Positions 47,388 to 56,281 of a DNA stretch of 56,281 nucleotides are shown piece by piece. The position numbers and the translations under genes are program-made. Position 1 is the first letter of the stretch, and every line of letters begins with the position of its first letter. The notes beneath the pieces were generated by a model. It was not told the DNA's origin, ran no database searches, and saw nothing but the letters and a program-made list of their open reading frames with translations. The stretch is from Colwellia sp. Lineage in GTDB: Bacteria; Pseudomonadota; Gammaproteobacteria; Enterobacterales; Alteromonadaceae. Location of the stretch: positions 1 to 56,281 of the forward strand of contig NVWU01000005.1 of the NCBI GenBank assembly GCA_002733765.1. The letters run 5' to 3'.

Positions 47388-48413
47388 ATGATTATTATCC
47401 GCCCAATTAAAGCGACTGATTATAATGACTTACATCGTATTGCCATTGATTCAGGTTATGGTTTTACTTCATTACCGGTAAACGAAGACATATTAAGAAA
47501 GCGTATTACCCACTCGGAAGACTCTTTCCGCTTGCAAGTTAGTAAACCAGGTAATCAAGGTTATTTATTTGTCATGGAAGACACCCAGACAGGCCAAGTC
47601 ATTGGCACTACAGGTATAGAGGCTGCTGTTGGTTTAGATAATGCTTTTTATCATTATCACTTAGGTAAGGTTGTACATAGTTCACGTGAACTCAATATTC
47701 ACAATACCGTTGAAACACTCGCTTTATGTAATGACTACACGGGCGCTACCGAAATTTGTACTTTATTTTTACAAAAAAATTATCGTAAGCACGGTAATGG
47801 TCGATTCTTATCACGCTGTCGGTTTTTATTTATGGCTGAGCATAGAGAGCGCTTTGCAAAGTGTGTTATTGCTGAAATGCGTGGTGTTAGTGATGAGCAA
47901 GGTAGGTCTCCCTTTTATGATTGGCTTGAGGAGCACTTTTTATCTATTCAGTTTAGCAAAGCTGATTATCTAACCGGTATAGGTAACAAAGGCTTTATCG
48001 CTGAATTAATGCCTAAATATCCGGTATATGTCAATTTACTCAGCAAAGAAGCTCAGCAAGTAATTAACAAGGTACATAGTAATACCGTACCGGCACTACG
48101 CTTACTTGAAACAGAAGGTTTTTCTCGTCGTGGTTATATTGATATTTTTGATGCGGGTCCAACCGTTGAAGCCGAATTAAAGCAAATAAGAGCAATTCGT
48201 AATAGTCATAGGTATCAAGTATTAATTGATGATGCATGTGGCAGAGAAGGCAGCCAAAAATATATTATATGCAATACTAAGGTTGAAGGGTTTCGTGCAA
48301 TGCAAATCAAATTAACATTGCGTGAAACGGCAAACCAAGTAGTGATCACTAGCGATACCGCACAAGCGCTACAAGTACTACAAGGTGACTGGGTTCGCCT
48401 TATCAGTAACTAA
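47388..48413 (+). CDS. astA: Arginine N-succinyltransferase
   Basis: The 341-residue enzyme performs the first step of the AST pathway: succinyl-CoA plus arginine. The N-terminus [11 protein letters not shown] and the motifs [20 protein letters not shown] and Y-V-N-L-L are typical of AstA. I take ATG 47388 with GAGAG upstream instead of the frame start at 47346, which overlaps the hairpin. Length matches E. coli AstA (344). Confidence 0.95.
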   Translation: MIIIRPIKATDYNDLHRIAIDSGYGFTSLPVNEDILRKRITHSEDSFRLQVSKPGNQGYLFVMEDTQTGQVIGTTGIEAAVGLDNAFYHYHLGKVVHSSRELNIHNTVETLALCNDYTGATEICTLFLQKNYRKHGNGRFLSRCRFLFMAEHRERFAKCVIAEMRGVSDEQGRSPFYDWLEEHFLSIQFSKADYLTGIGNKGFIAELMPKYPVYVNLLSKEAQQVINKVHSNTVPALRLLETEGFSRRGYIDIFDAGPTVEAELKQIRAIRNSHRYQVLIDDACGREGSQKYIICNTKVEGFRAMQIKLTLRETANQVVITSDTAQALQVLQGDWVRLISN

Positions 48414-48438
48414 TAGCCTAATTTTAATAGGAATACAG

Positions 48439-49923
48439 ATGCCTACTAATTATTCAGATAAAGTGCACCTTATTAATGGTCAATGGCAAACAGGCTTAGG
48501 TCATAACGTCAGCTCTGTTAATCCTGCGCGTAACGAGGTTATTTGGCAGGGAAAAACAGCATCCCCTGCACAAGTAGAACAAGCAATTAACAGCGCACGC
48601 GCAGCATTTGAGAATTGGTCAACAATTAGTTTTGATGAACGTGTTAGTGTCATAACAAAATTCGCTGAATTACTTGGCAAAAATAAAGCAGCATTAGCCG
48701 ATACCATCGCCTTAGAAACAGGAAAACCTCGCTGGGAAACCTTAAGTGAAGTTGCTGCGATGGTAGGTAAAATTAATATTTCTCTGAATGCTTATAAAGA
48801 ACGTACTGGTACAGTTGAAAATCCAATGTCTGGAGCCAAAGCCTTTATTCGTCATAAGCCTCATGGTGTTGTTGCCGTTTTTGGTCCTTATAACTTCCCT
48901 GGTCATTTACCAAATGGTCATATTGTACCAGCACTGATTGCAGGTAATACTATCGTATTTAAACCAAGTGAATTAACACCAAAAGTTGCAGAAGAAGTAT
49001 TGAAAATTTGGCAAGCTGCCGGTCTTCCTGCTGGCGTTATTAACCTTGTACAAGGCGAAATAGAAACCGCTAAAGCACTAGCAAACAACAAAATGATAGA
49101 CGGTTTATTCTTCACTGGAAGCTCAACAACCGGTCACTTATTACATAAGCAATTTGGTGGTCAACCGGGGAAAATTTTAGCCTTAGAAATGGGCGGAAAT
49201 AACCCACTTATCGTTAAAGACGTTAGTAACATCACAGCAGTGGTTCACGACATTGTTCAATCGGCCTTTATCACCACAGGTCAACGCTGCACCTGTGCTC
49301 GTCGTTTGTTTATCGAGGAAGGTGAACAGGGCGATGCTATCTTAGCCAAGCTAATTAAAGTAACTAACGCATTAACTATTGGCTATTATGACGATAAAGA
49401 GCAGCCTTTTATTGGCGCTATGATTTCAGAAAAAGCGGCTATAGGCTTAGTCTCTGCACAACAAAAATTAGTTAATTTAGGCGCTAAATTATTAGTTGAG
49501 TTAAAGCACCTTGAAGCAGGTACTGGCTTTATTTCACCGGGTATTATTGATGTAACCAATATTGTTGCTGATGTCCCTGATGAAGAATACTTTGGCCCTC
49601 TGTTAAAAGTGTATCGTTACAGCGACTTTGACGCTGCGATAGATGAGGGAAATAATACTAGCTTTGGTTTGTCCGCTGGCTTATTAAGTGATAGTAAAGA
49701 GTTATATAATCACTTCTTTAAGCGTATTCGTGCCGGCATCGTTAACTGGAACAAGCCTATAACTGGCGCTAGCAGTGCAGCTCCTTTTGGTGGTATAGGC
49801 GCTAGTGGCAACCATAGAGCCAGTGCTTTTTATGCTGCTGATTACTGTGCTTACCCGATTGCCTCAGTGGAAGCTGATAAAGTAACATTACCTGCAACCT
49901 TAAGCCCTGGCATTAAACTTTAA
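48439..49923 (+). CDS. astD: Succinylglutamate-semialdehyde dehydrogenase
   Basis: The 494-residue NAD-dependent aldehyde dehydrogenase converts succinylglutamate semialdehyde to succinylglutamate in arginine catabolism. [14 protein letters not shown] near 150, L-E-M-G-G-N-N-P (Glu of the active site) and G-Q-R-C-T-C-A-R (catalytic Cys near 286) are typical of AstD. It starts 26 bases after astA, with TAGGA as RBS. astB and astE are not in this window. Confidence 0.95.
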   Translation: MPTNYSDKVHLINGQWQTGLGHNVSSVNPARNEVIWQGKTASPAQVEQAINSARAAFENWSTISFDERVSVITKFAELLGKNKAALADTIALETGKPRWETLSEVAAMVGKINISLNAYKERTGTVENPMSGAKAFIRHKPHGVVAVFGPYNFPGHLPNGHIVPALIAGNTIVFKPSELTPKVAEEVLKIWQAAGLPAGVINLVQGEIETAKALANNKMIDGLFFTGSSTTGHLLHKQFGGQPGKILALEMGGNNPLIVKDVSNITAVVHDIVQSAFITTGQRCTCARRLFIEEGEQGDAILAKLIKVTNALTIGYYDDKEQPFIGAMISEKAAIGLVSAQQKLVNLGAKLLVELKHLEAGTGFISPGIIDVTNIVADVPDEEYFGPLLKVYRYSDFDAAIDEGNNTSFGLSAGLLSDSKELYNHFFKRIRAGIVNWNKPITGASSAAPFGGIGASGNHRASAFYAADYCAYPIASVEADKVTLPATLSPGIKL

Positions 49924-50026
49924 AGTGTTCAAAGATACTTTTATTTTTACAACCAAAAGAGAAACAGAGTAACAGCCGAGAATAGATGCTTTGCTTCTTT
50001 ATTAGCTTACTGCTATAGGAGTCATT

Positions 50027-50824
50027 ATGACGACGAAAGTAACCGCTCTTTTTGATAAGATTTGGCAACAATATTTAACCATAACCCCTTCAGCAAAAAA
50101 AATTCACCACTTGCTTGGTAATGGCAATGATGTGATTAACGATCATGTCGCTTATCGTACGTTCAATATCGATAAAGTGAACTTAGATAAGCTGGCCAAG
50201 CACCTGCTTTCAATTGGTTATACTGAATGTGGTCAATATGATTTCTCTGCTAAAAAATTAACCGCTAAACATTTTGAGCACAGTGATAACACAATGCCCA
50301 AAGTGTTTATCAGTGAATTACGAGTTGATGAGTTTTCGGCTAAAATACAAACAATCATTCATGACCTAGTTGATCCACTAGCTGATAATATTAGCGAGCA
50401 AACAGACTTTTTATATTCTGGTCGTCCTTGGCAGATAAGCTCAACTAACTACAAAATATTACTCAAAGCAAGTGAATACGCAGCATGGCTAGCCGCATGG
50501 GGCTATCGCGCCAATCATTTCACTGTCAGTATTAATCATCTTGATAGTTTTGACTGTATCATTGACGTTAATAATACACTTAAAAACGCCGGTTACACTT
50601 TAAACAGTATCGGGGGTGAGATTAAAGGCGATAAGACAGTAAAATTAGAGCAATCATCAACTTTAGCTGATAAAGCACTGGTTGAATTTTCTGATGTAAC
50701 TTTAGAGATTCCAAGTTGTTTTTATGAATTTGCTAAACGCTATCCATTAGCTAATGGCAAGCTATATACTGGCTTTGTTACCGCTTCTGCCGATAAAATT
50801 TTTGAAAGTACAAATGCAACTTAA
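50027..50824 (+). CDS. DUF1338 family metal-dependent protein (short form)
   Basis: The 265-residue protein has a VOC-like fold; motifs include D-H-V-A-Y-R-T-F near 40 (metal-binding His) and W-G-Y-R-A-N-H-F-T-V-S near 160. DUF1338 contains the HglS-type 2-oxoadipate dioxygenase/decarboxylase of lysine catabolism, but this short member is of unknown substrate. It follows astD on the same strand after 103 bases with TAGGAG as RBS, so a role in amino acid degradation is plausible. Confidence 0.75.
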   Translation: MTTKVTALFDKIWQQYLTITPSAKKIHHLLGNGNDVINDHVAYRTFNIDKVNLDKLAKHLLSIGYTECGQYDFSAKKLTAKHFEHSDNTMPKVFISELRVDEFSAKIQTIIHDLVDPLADNISEQTDFLYSGRPWQISSTNYKILLKASEYAAWLAAWGYRANHFTVSINHLDSFDCIIDVNNTLKNAGYTLNSIGGEIKGDKTVKLEQSSTLADKALVEFSDVTLEIPSCFYEFAKRYPLANGKLYTGFVTASADKIFESTNAT

Positions 50825-50955
50825 TGTTTAATCATTGTAAGGTTAAGGGTGAATTAACTCAGCCTTATTTTTCTACTTGATTAACCTAACAAAAAGATTG
50901 TAAAGTTACTGCTATAATCTATTTATCACACTCACTAGGTGTTCATAAAATTATT

Positions 50956-51315
50956 ATGGTTATAGATACCGAAGGTTACATTCATATTATTGAATATTTA
51001 ACTGAGCATTTAAGCTTATTTGAAAATAGCGTTGCTACAGACAACAACGCCAATACCGTAATGAACGTTATTGAAATTGAATTAGGCGAGCAAATTATTT
51101 CAGTCTGTGGTCAAAATACAGGTTTAAGCTTTAACCAACGTAATGCCATTATACGTGAAGTAGACGCTATCGTTAATGATCTTGAAGAGATCTTATCTGG
51201 TATAGTAAACAACCCAGCAACTGAACCACAAAGTCAATTCATCAAAGAGTTTGCTACTTTAATCAAAAATTTATTTGATAACGAGATAAATCACTTACTG
51301 ACACAAAACTCTTAA
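50956..51315 (+). CDS. DUF3802 family protein
   Basis: A small acidic cytosolic protein of 119 residues, mainly helical, with I-I-E-Y-L-T-E-H-L near residue 11 and F-N-Q-R-N-A-I-I-R-E-V-D-A-I near 62. The pattern matches DUF3802, found in Shewanella, Colwellia and related genera, with no known function. It lies between the DUF1338 gene and speD, with a separate promoter likely. No RBS of note. Confidence 0.7.
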   Translation: MVIDTEGYIHIIEYLTEHLSLFENSVATDNNANTVMNVIEIELGEQIISVCGQNTGLSFNQRNAIIREVDAIVNDLEEILSGIVNNPATEPQSQFIKEFATLIKNLFDNEINHLLTQNS

Positions 51316-51431
51316 TTGTTTGTTAGCAGTCAGTTAAACTGAGTTTACCGTCATCTATAACGCCAATGCGTAGTAGTAATGCTAGTATTACACATTATTT
51401 TTCAACTGTTGCTAATTAAATAAACCATTCA

Positions 51432-52196
51432 ATGAACAAAATATCCCTATACGGCTTCAATAACTTAACCAAAAATTTAAGCTTTTCTTTATATAAATTA
51501 CATTACTTAACTGATGAGCAAGCTCATCACGATTACAATGCTTATATTAGTGAGCGCTTTTGTGCCAATAAACTGGATACTTTACTAGTGACAATTTGTC
51601 ATGCTATAGGAGGGAATGTTCTCAATATTGCTAAGCAAGATTACCTACCTCAAGGAGCAAGTGTTACCCTAATGATCTCAGAAGAAGCACAAGCTGAACC
51701 TTTTTCTAAACAAAGTAACACCTCATTAGTCGCCCATTTAGATAAAAGTCACCTTTGCATACATACCTATCCTGAAGACACACCTCAAGACGGTATCGCT
51801 ATTTTTAGAGCCGATATTGAATTATCGACCTGTGGTGTCATATCACCGTTAAAAGTGCTTAATTATGTCATTGAAGAGTTTGAAGCTGATGTAATTGATA
51901 TCGATTATCGTATACGTGGCATGACCCGAGGCAAGCAAGGGGATAAGTTATTTGTTGATGATAAGCTAAATAATATTAGTGACTATTTTAATGCTAAATT
52001 AACCCGTGATTTTGATGTAGAAAATCACAACTTTACAGCCCATAACTTATTTCACAGCAAATTGATAAAAAGTAATATTTTACTCCATAATTATTTACTT
52101 GGCGACAAAGCAAATGAGTTAAACCCCTTTGAACAAAGCAAAATAAAAACTCAGATAGAGCAAGAGCTAAAACAGCTATTCACCAACTCTACATAA
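51432..52196 (+). CDS. speD: S-adenosylmethionine decarboxylase proenzyme (class 1B)
   Basis: The 254-residue proenzyme makes decarboxylated SAM for spermidine synthesis. Self-cleavage is expected at the Lys-Ser bond in L-D-K-S-H-L-C-I-H-T-Y-P-E (near residue 112), creating the pyruvoyl group. The downstream segment A-D-I-E-L-S-T-C-G-V-I-S-P-L-K is nearly invariant with E. coli SpeD (264 residues). speE is not adjacent here. Confidence 0.96.
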   Translation: MNKISLYGFNNLTKNLSFSLYKLHYLTDEQAHHDYNAYISERFCANKLDTLLVTICHAIGGNVLNIAKQDYLPQGASVTLMISEEAQAEPFSKQSNTSLVAHLDKSHLCIHTYPEDTPQDGIAIFRADIELSTCGVISPLKVLNYVIEEFEADVIDIDYRIRGMTRGKQGDKLFVDDKLNNISDYFNAKLTRDFDVENHNFTAHNLFHSKLIKSNILLHNYLLGDKANELNPFEQSKIKTQIEQELKQLFTNST

Positions 52197-52229
52197 CTCA
52201 ATATTAGTAACTAACAATTCGGAACTACT

Positions 52230-53129
52230 TTATAGATCACTCATCCAATCAAGCTGCTTATTTGCCTGCGTTTTACGCTCAATTAAATCACGAATAAGGG
52301 GAGTTAAGATCAGCTCCATAGCAAAGCTCATCTTACCACCAGGTACTACTAAGGTACTGACCCGAGACATAAACGAACCATCAATCATACGTAAATAATA
52401 CTGAAAATCGACATTTTTCACTTCACGAAAACGAATAACAACAAAGCTTTCATCTAACGTTGGAATAGCTTTAGCGCTAAAGGGATTTGAAGTATCAACG
52501 GTAGGAACCCGCTGAAAATTAATATGGGTACGTGAGAATTGTGGGGTAATAAAAGAAATATAATCTTCCATACTTCGCACAATACTTGCCGTTACAGCTT
52601 CGCGGCTATGACCGCGCTTTTTAGTATCACGAATTATTTTTTGAATCCATTCCAAGTTAACAATCGGTACCATGCCAATGAGTAAATCAACATGTTTAGC
52701 AACATCATTATCTGTCGTTACCACCCCTCCATGTAACCCCTCATAGTATAAAAGGTCAGTGCCTTCACCTAACTCTTCCCATGGCGTAAAGGTGCCAGGC
52801 ATTTGGTTATAGGGCACCGCTTCATCAAAAGTATGTAAATAACGGCGCATCATACCTTTCCCTGTTTCGCCATAAGTGATAAATAGCTTTTCTAACGCAT
52901 TAAAGTCATTAGCTAAATCACCAAAATAACTTATATTTGAACGTGCTTCTTTCGCTTTACGTTTTTCAAGATCCATTTCTTGGCGAGAAAATCGATGAAA
53001 ACTATCTCCTTCCACATTAACTGAGCTAATACCCAAAGTGCGAAATATATGCTCAAATGCTGAAGTGGTCGTTGAAGTACCTGCGCCAGATGAGCCTGTG
53101 ATTGCAATAATGGGATTACGTGAAGACAT
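52230..53129 (-). CDS. prkB: Phosphoribulokinase (PrkB type)
   Basis: The 299-residue P-loop kinase has Walker A G-S-S-G-A-G-T-S-T near residue 12, V-E-G-D-S-F-H-R-F near 40, and Y-Y-E-G-L-H-G-G near 130. It resembles the PrkB/YhfF-type enzyme of heterotrophic gammaproteobacteria that lack RubisCO, whose role is unsettled. I use ATG 53129 (M-S-S-R-N-P); the TTG five codons upstream is less likely. Convergent with speD; no other Calvin-cycle gene is nearby. Confidence 0.9.
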   Translation of the reverse strand: MSSRNPIIAITGSSGAGTSTTTSAFEHIFRTLGISSVNVEGDSFHRFSRQEMDLEKRKAKEARSNISYFGDLANDFNALEKLFITYGETGKGMMRRYLHTFDEAVPYNQMPGTFTPWEELGEGTDLLYYEGLHGGVVTTDNDVAKHVDLLIGMVPIVNLEWIQKIIRDTKKRGHSREAVTASIVRSMEDYISFITPQFSRTHINFQRVPTVDTSNPFSAKAIPTLDESFVVIRFREVKNVDFQYYLRMIDGSFMSRVSTLVVPGGKMSFAMELILTPLIRDLIERKTQANKQLDWMSDL

Positions 53130-53770
53130 ATTGGTAGGACTCAACAGATAGGTTAAAAAATAGGTAATTTATACGGGCAATTGCTCGTTAGATCAAAAAA
53201 CAAAGATTTAAACTTACTATAGCCTATCTTATTAGATTGAACATAACGCTCAGCATAAATTACATCATTACGAGTAAATATATTGACTATATTAGCATCG
53301 TGTTAGCAATATGAGTAATAGACTTTGCCTATTATAACTATTCACTCAATAACACCGGTCAAACATTAGGTAATGTTGAGTGATATTCTATTAAAAATCA
53401 CCTCCAAACTCGCATATTCTAGCGAGAACAAGCGATATTACTTAAGCGCTTAACAACAAGAAAACGACTTATTTAATTCAATTTATATTTTTGTTGTACG
53501 CTGAAAAATAAATCAAGGCGAGGTACTCTATTGAACAGAGCAATTATTGAGATTGAGAGTAAGCCGATCTTCGAGTACTTTAATCAGTAAAACTAGATAA
53601 TAAATTAATGGTACTAGGATATTAGTTAGCAAAACAGCAAACTAATTTTTGATGATGATTATTATATTTAACCGCTTAATTGAACATTATTATAATTTAA
53701 AAACAAAAAACCGAGCCTAAGCTCGGTTTTGTAATTTCTTACCATAAGCACTGCTTAAAGTAAGTAAAGC
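53130..53770. other. Large intergenic region between prkB and rplQ
   Basis: This 641-bp AT-rich gap has no ORF I can support. It contains alternative hairpins at 53342-53383 (TCACTCAA/TTGAGTGA and, overlapping, AACATTA/TAATGTT), a GTACTC...GAGTAC inverted pair at about 53522-53579 resembling a decayed dispersed repeat, and the alpha operon terminator at 53707-53730. The prkB promoter is expected near 53150-53250. Confidence 0.5.
53707..53730 (-). terminator. Terminator of the alpha ribosomal operon
   Basis: AAAACCGAGC and GCTCGGTTTT make a perfect ten-base stem around CTAA. On the minus strand it is followed by TTTGTTTTT. It lies 40 bases after the rplQ stop codon. Confidence 0.9.
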
Positions 53771-54175
53771 TTAAGCTTCTGCTGATTCTTCAACTACTTC
53801 AGGAGCATCTTCTACTACCGGGCGGTCTACTAATTCAATATAAGCCATAGGCGCTTTATCACCAGTACGGAAACCACATTTTAAAATGCGAGTATAACCA
53901 CCTGGACGTTCTTGGTAACGTGCACCAAGTTCGTTAAATAAAATACCTACTACTTCTTTATCTTGTGTACGAGCAAATGCTAAACGGCGATTTGCAACAC
54001 TGTCGGTTTTAGCCAATGTAATCAATGGCTCTACTACCATACGTAGTTCTTTAGCTTTAGCTACAGTCGTTTTAATAACGCCGTGCTTAACTAAAGAGCT
54101 TGCCATATTGCGGAACATCGCTTTACGATGACTGCTATTACGGTTTAACTGGCGACCGCTTTGACGATGACGCAT
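53771..54175 (-). CDS. rplQ: 50S ribosomal protein L17
   Basis: The 134-residue protein starts [17 protein letters not shown] and has the conserved [10 protein letters not shown] segment. It is slightly longer than E. coli L17 (127) owing to an acidic tail rich in E, V and A. Last gene of the alpha operon, 46 bases after rpoA. Confidence 0.98.
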   Translation of the reverse strand: MRHRQSGRQLNRNSSHRKAMFRNMASSLVKHGVIKTTVAKAKELRMVVEPLITLAKTDSVANRRLAFARTQDKEVVGILFNELGARYQERPGGYTRILKCGFRTGDKAPMAYIELVDRPVVEDAPEVVEESAEA

Positions 54176-54221
54176 AAGTTAATCCTTCTCTCAAACTATT
54201 AATAAAAAAACGATGATCGAA

Positions 54222-55211
54222 CTAGTCGTTGTCAACGATGCTTTCAGGTGGCCAGTTTTCTAGGCGCATGCCTAGTGACAAACCACGCGACGCTAACACG
54301 TCTTTGATTTCAGTTAGAGACTTCTTACCTAAATTAGGCGTTTTAAGAAGCTCAACTTCAGCACGTTGTACTAAATCACCAATGTATTGAATTGCTTCTG
54401 CTTTTAAACAGTTTGCTGAACGAACAGTTAGTTCTAGATCATCAACAGGGCGAAGCAAGATTGGGTCGAATAATGGTTTTTCTTCCACTTGTTCAACTTC
54501 TTTAATATCACGAAGTTCTACAAACGCATCTAGCTGTTCAGCTAAAATAGTTGAAGCACGACGGATAGCTTCTTCCGGATCCAATGTACCATTGGTTTCC
54601 ATATCTAAAATTAATTTGTCTAAATCTGTACGTTGTTCAACACGTGCAGAGTCAACATCATAAGCAATTCTAACTACTGGGCTGAATGAAGCATCTACCA
54701 ACAAACGACCAATAGCACGATCTTCTTCCTCGGCATCACGGCGCGCTGAAGCAGGTACGTAACCACGACCCATTTCAATTTTAATGCGCATACTGATAGA
54801 ACCTTCACCTGTTAAGGTGCAGATAACATGTTCTGGATTTGCAATAGTTACATCACCATCATGTTGAATATCAGCTGCCGTTACAGGGCCTTCACCAGAC
54901 TTAGCTAAAGTCAGAACGGCTTCATTCTTGCCTTCTAAAATAACTGCTAGTCCTTTAAGGTTTAACAATATTTCGATGATGTCTTCTTGAACACCTTCTT
55001 TACTACTGTACTCATGTAAAACACCATCAATCTCAACTTCAGTCACAGCACAACCTGGCATTGAAGATAAAAGAATGCGGCGTAACGCATTACCTAAAGT
55101 GTGACCAAAACCACGTTCTAATGGCTCTAAAGTTACTTTAGCGCGACGAGGGTTGATATTTTCAATACCAACCATGCGTGGTCTAAGGAATTCGGTTACA
55201 GAACCCTGCAT
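54222..55211 (-). CDS. rpoA: RNA polymerase alpha subunit
   Basis: The 329-residue subunit has the N-terminal dimerisation domain ([16 protein letters not shown] near 35) and the C-terminal domain with [13 protein letters not shown] sequence (V-R-S-A-N-C-L-K) and [10 protein letters not shown] near 295, which contacts UP elements and activators. The same length as E. coli RpoA. Between rpsD and rplQ as usual. Confidence 0.99.
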   Translation of the reverse strand: MQGSVTEFLRPRMVGIENINPRRAKVTLEPLERGFGHTLGNALRRILLSSMPGCAVTEVEIDGVLHEYSSKEGVQEDIIEILLNLKGLAVILEGKNEAVLTLAKSGEGPVTAADIQHDGDVTIANPEHVICTLTGEGSISMRIKIEMGRGYVPASARRDAEEEDRAIGRLLVDASFSPVVRIAYDVDSARVEQRTDLDKLILDMETNGTLDPEEAIRRASTILAEQLDAFVELRDIKEVEQVEEKPLFDPILLRPVDDLELTVRSANCLKAEAIQYIGDLVQRAEVELLKTPNLGKKSLTEIKDVLASRGLSLGMRLENWPPESIVDND

Positions 55212-55239
55212 ATATGTCCTCTCTTAAAGTGCAACTTTA

Positions 55240-55860
55240 CTATTTAGAGTAAAGTTCAACGATTAACTGTTCATTAATTTCGGCAGATAAGTCAGCTCTA
55301 TCAGGAACACGTTTAAAAACGCCTTCTAATGTCTTAGTATCTACTTCAACCCAAAGTGGTTTTTCACGTTGGTCGGCTAATTCTAAAGCAGCAATAATAC
55401 GTGCTTGAGTTTTAGATTTTTCACGAACAGAAACCACATCTTCAGCTTTAACATTGAAAGATGGAATATTAACTACAACGCCATTTACCACGATAGCCTT
55501 ATGGCTAACTAATTGACGAGCTTCAGCACGAGTGCTGGCATAGCCCATACGGTAAACTACGTTATCCAAGCGTTTTTCTAAAAGTTGTAACAAGTTTTCA
55601 CCTGTATTTCCTTTTAAACGTGCAGCTTCTTTGTAGTAATTACTGAATTGTTTTTCAAGTACGCCATATATACGACGAACTTTTTGTTTTTCACGAAGTT
55701 GAACACCGTAGTCTGACAAACGACCGCGACGGGCGCCATGTTGACCTGGTATTGTTTCGATTTTACATTTAGTGTCAATTGCTCTAACACCGCTTTTAAG
55801 GAACAAATCTGTACCTTCGCGGCGACTAAGCTTTAACTTAGGACCTAAATATCTAGCCAT
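55240..55860 (-). CDS. rpsD: 30S ribosomal protein S4
   Basis: The 206-residue protein starts [16 protein letters not shown] and has the S4 RNA-binding domain [20 protein letters not shown]4 nucleates 30S assembly and represses the alpha operon in E. coli by binding the rpsM leader, which is outside this window. Length identical to E. coli. Confidence 0.99.
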   Translation of the reverse strand: MARYLGPKLKLSRREGTDLFLKSGVRAIDTKCKIETIPGQHGARRGRLSDYGVQLREKQKVRRIYGVLEKQFSNYYKEAARLKGNTGENLLQLLEKRLDNVVYRMGYASTRAEARQLVSHKAIVVNGVVVNIPSFNVKAEDVVSVREKSKTQARIIAALELADQREKPLWVEVDTKTLEGVFKRVPDRADLSAEINEQLIVELYSK

Positions 55861-55891
55861 TTTCTTTCTCCAACTATCCTAAAAAGAGCGA

Positions 55892-56281
55892 TTAAACGCG
55901 ACGTTTCTTAGGAGGACGACAACCATTATGAGGAATAGGCGTAACGTCAGTAATGTTGGTGATTTTAAAACCAGCAGCATTTAAGGCACGGATAGCAGAT
56001 TCACGACCTGGACCTGGACCTTTAACGAACACTTCAATATTCTTCAAGCCAAACTCTTTTGCAGTAGCGCCTGCGCGGTCTGCAGCTACTTGCGCAGCAA
56101 AAGGGGTAGATTTACGTGAACCACGGAAACCTGAACCACCTGCAGTCGCCCAAGATAATGCATTACCTTGACGGTCTGTAAGAGTCACGATTGTGTTGTT
56201 GAAAGAAGCATGTATATGAGCCATGCCATCAGCAACTTGTTTTTTTACGCGTTTACGCGAACGAACGGGTGTTTTAGCCAT
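55892..56281 (-). CDS. rpsK: 30S ribosomal protein S11
   Basis: The 129-residue protein is complete: its ATG occupies the last three bases of the window. [12 protein letters not shown] and the signature [16 protein letters not shown] at the C-terminus identify it. It lies on the 30S platform. rpsM is expected just beyond the right edge. Confidence 0.98.
   Translation of the reverse strand: MAKTPVRSRKRVKKQVADGMAHIHASFNNTIVTLTDRQGNALSWATAGGSGFRGSRKSTPFAAQVAADRAGATAKEFGLKNIEVFVKGPGPGRESAIRALNAAGFKITNITDVTPIPHNGCRPPKKRRV

Overview
The window is a chromosomal segment of an AT-rich marine gammaproteobacterium, most likely of the Colwellia/Thalassotalea group (Alteromonadales, Colwelliaceae). I infer this from the protein set (PanP-type decarboxylase, DUF3422, DUF3802, PrkB, AST pathway, the prmA-dusB-fis-purH-purD order) and the low-GC codon use. 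No database search was possible. I saw no tRNA, rRNA or CRISPR.

Region 1 (1-2.4 kb) is the proximal end of a chromosomal integron. An integron integrase gene (1455-2419, +) lies beside an attI-like site and the start of a cassette array that runs leftward on the minus strand. Two full cassettes can be delimited exactly from the extended complementarity of their attC core sites: an ORF-less, hairpin-rich cassette (905-1221) and one carrying an NAD(P)-binding reductase/epimerase (96-904). A third starts at 95. The integrase is broken by a one-base deletion at the catalytic-arginine codon, while its LexA-type operator looks intact.

Region 2 (2.4-15.5 kb) holds envelope and small-molecule genes: DUF3015 and DUF4105 proteins, a bicupin, an MscS channel, a tightly overlapping four-gene operon (ABC ATPase, ABC permease, divergent TrmB-like methyltransferase, PanP decarboxylase), a DUF3422 protein, a leucine-rich-repeat protein kinase, and a PlsC-like acyltransferase with an extra C-terminal domain.

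Region 3 (15.5-21.3 kb) is the complete S10 ribosomal operon on the minus strand (rpsJ to rpsQ), with a promoter and an L4-type leader attenuator. It is not followed by the spc operon. It ends in a tandemly duplicated terminator with a decayed copy of the rpsQ 3' end, and the rplB-rpsS spacer carries a short inverted-repeat insertion. The downstream half of the alpha operon (rpsK, rpsD, rpoA, rplQ) is at the far right (53.8-56.3 kb), so the usual S10-spc-alpha order is broken here.

Region 4 (21.3-34 kb) contains an acyl-CoA ligase, a second-type EF-G behind a perfect 24-bp hairpin, then purD, an exported methyltransferase, purH, fis, dusB and prmA on the minus strand, and rraA and a CysG-like siroheme enzyme on the plus strand. 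Copies of one short dispersed element flank purH in opposite orientation.

Region 5 (34-44 kb) contains two regulated modules. A porin-imelysin-diheme oxidoreductase cluster lies behind clustered Fur-type sites, suggesting iron uptake. A NarK transporter, a PP2C/Ser-Thr-kinase fusion and an alginate-export-type porin have FNR-type sites upstream of narK and of the porin, including a perfect 40-bp palindrome.

Region 6 (44-53 kb) encodes a PabA/TrpG amidotransferase, an HDOD protein, the arginine succinyltransferase genes astC-astA-astD with a DUF1338 gene, DUF3802, SpeD and a PrkB-type phosphoribulokinase. Most of the window is ordinary housekeeping content. The least ordinary parts are the inactivated integron with a structured ORF-less cassette, the rearranged ribosomal locus, and the FNR-marked narK/kinase/porin module.
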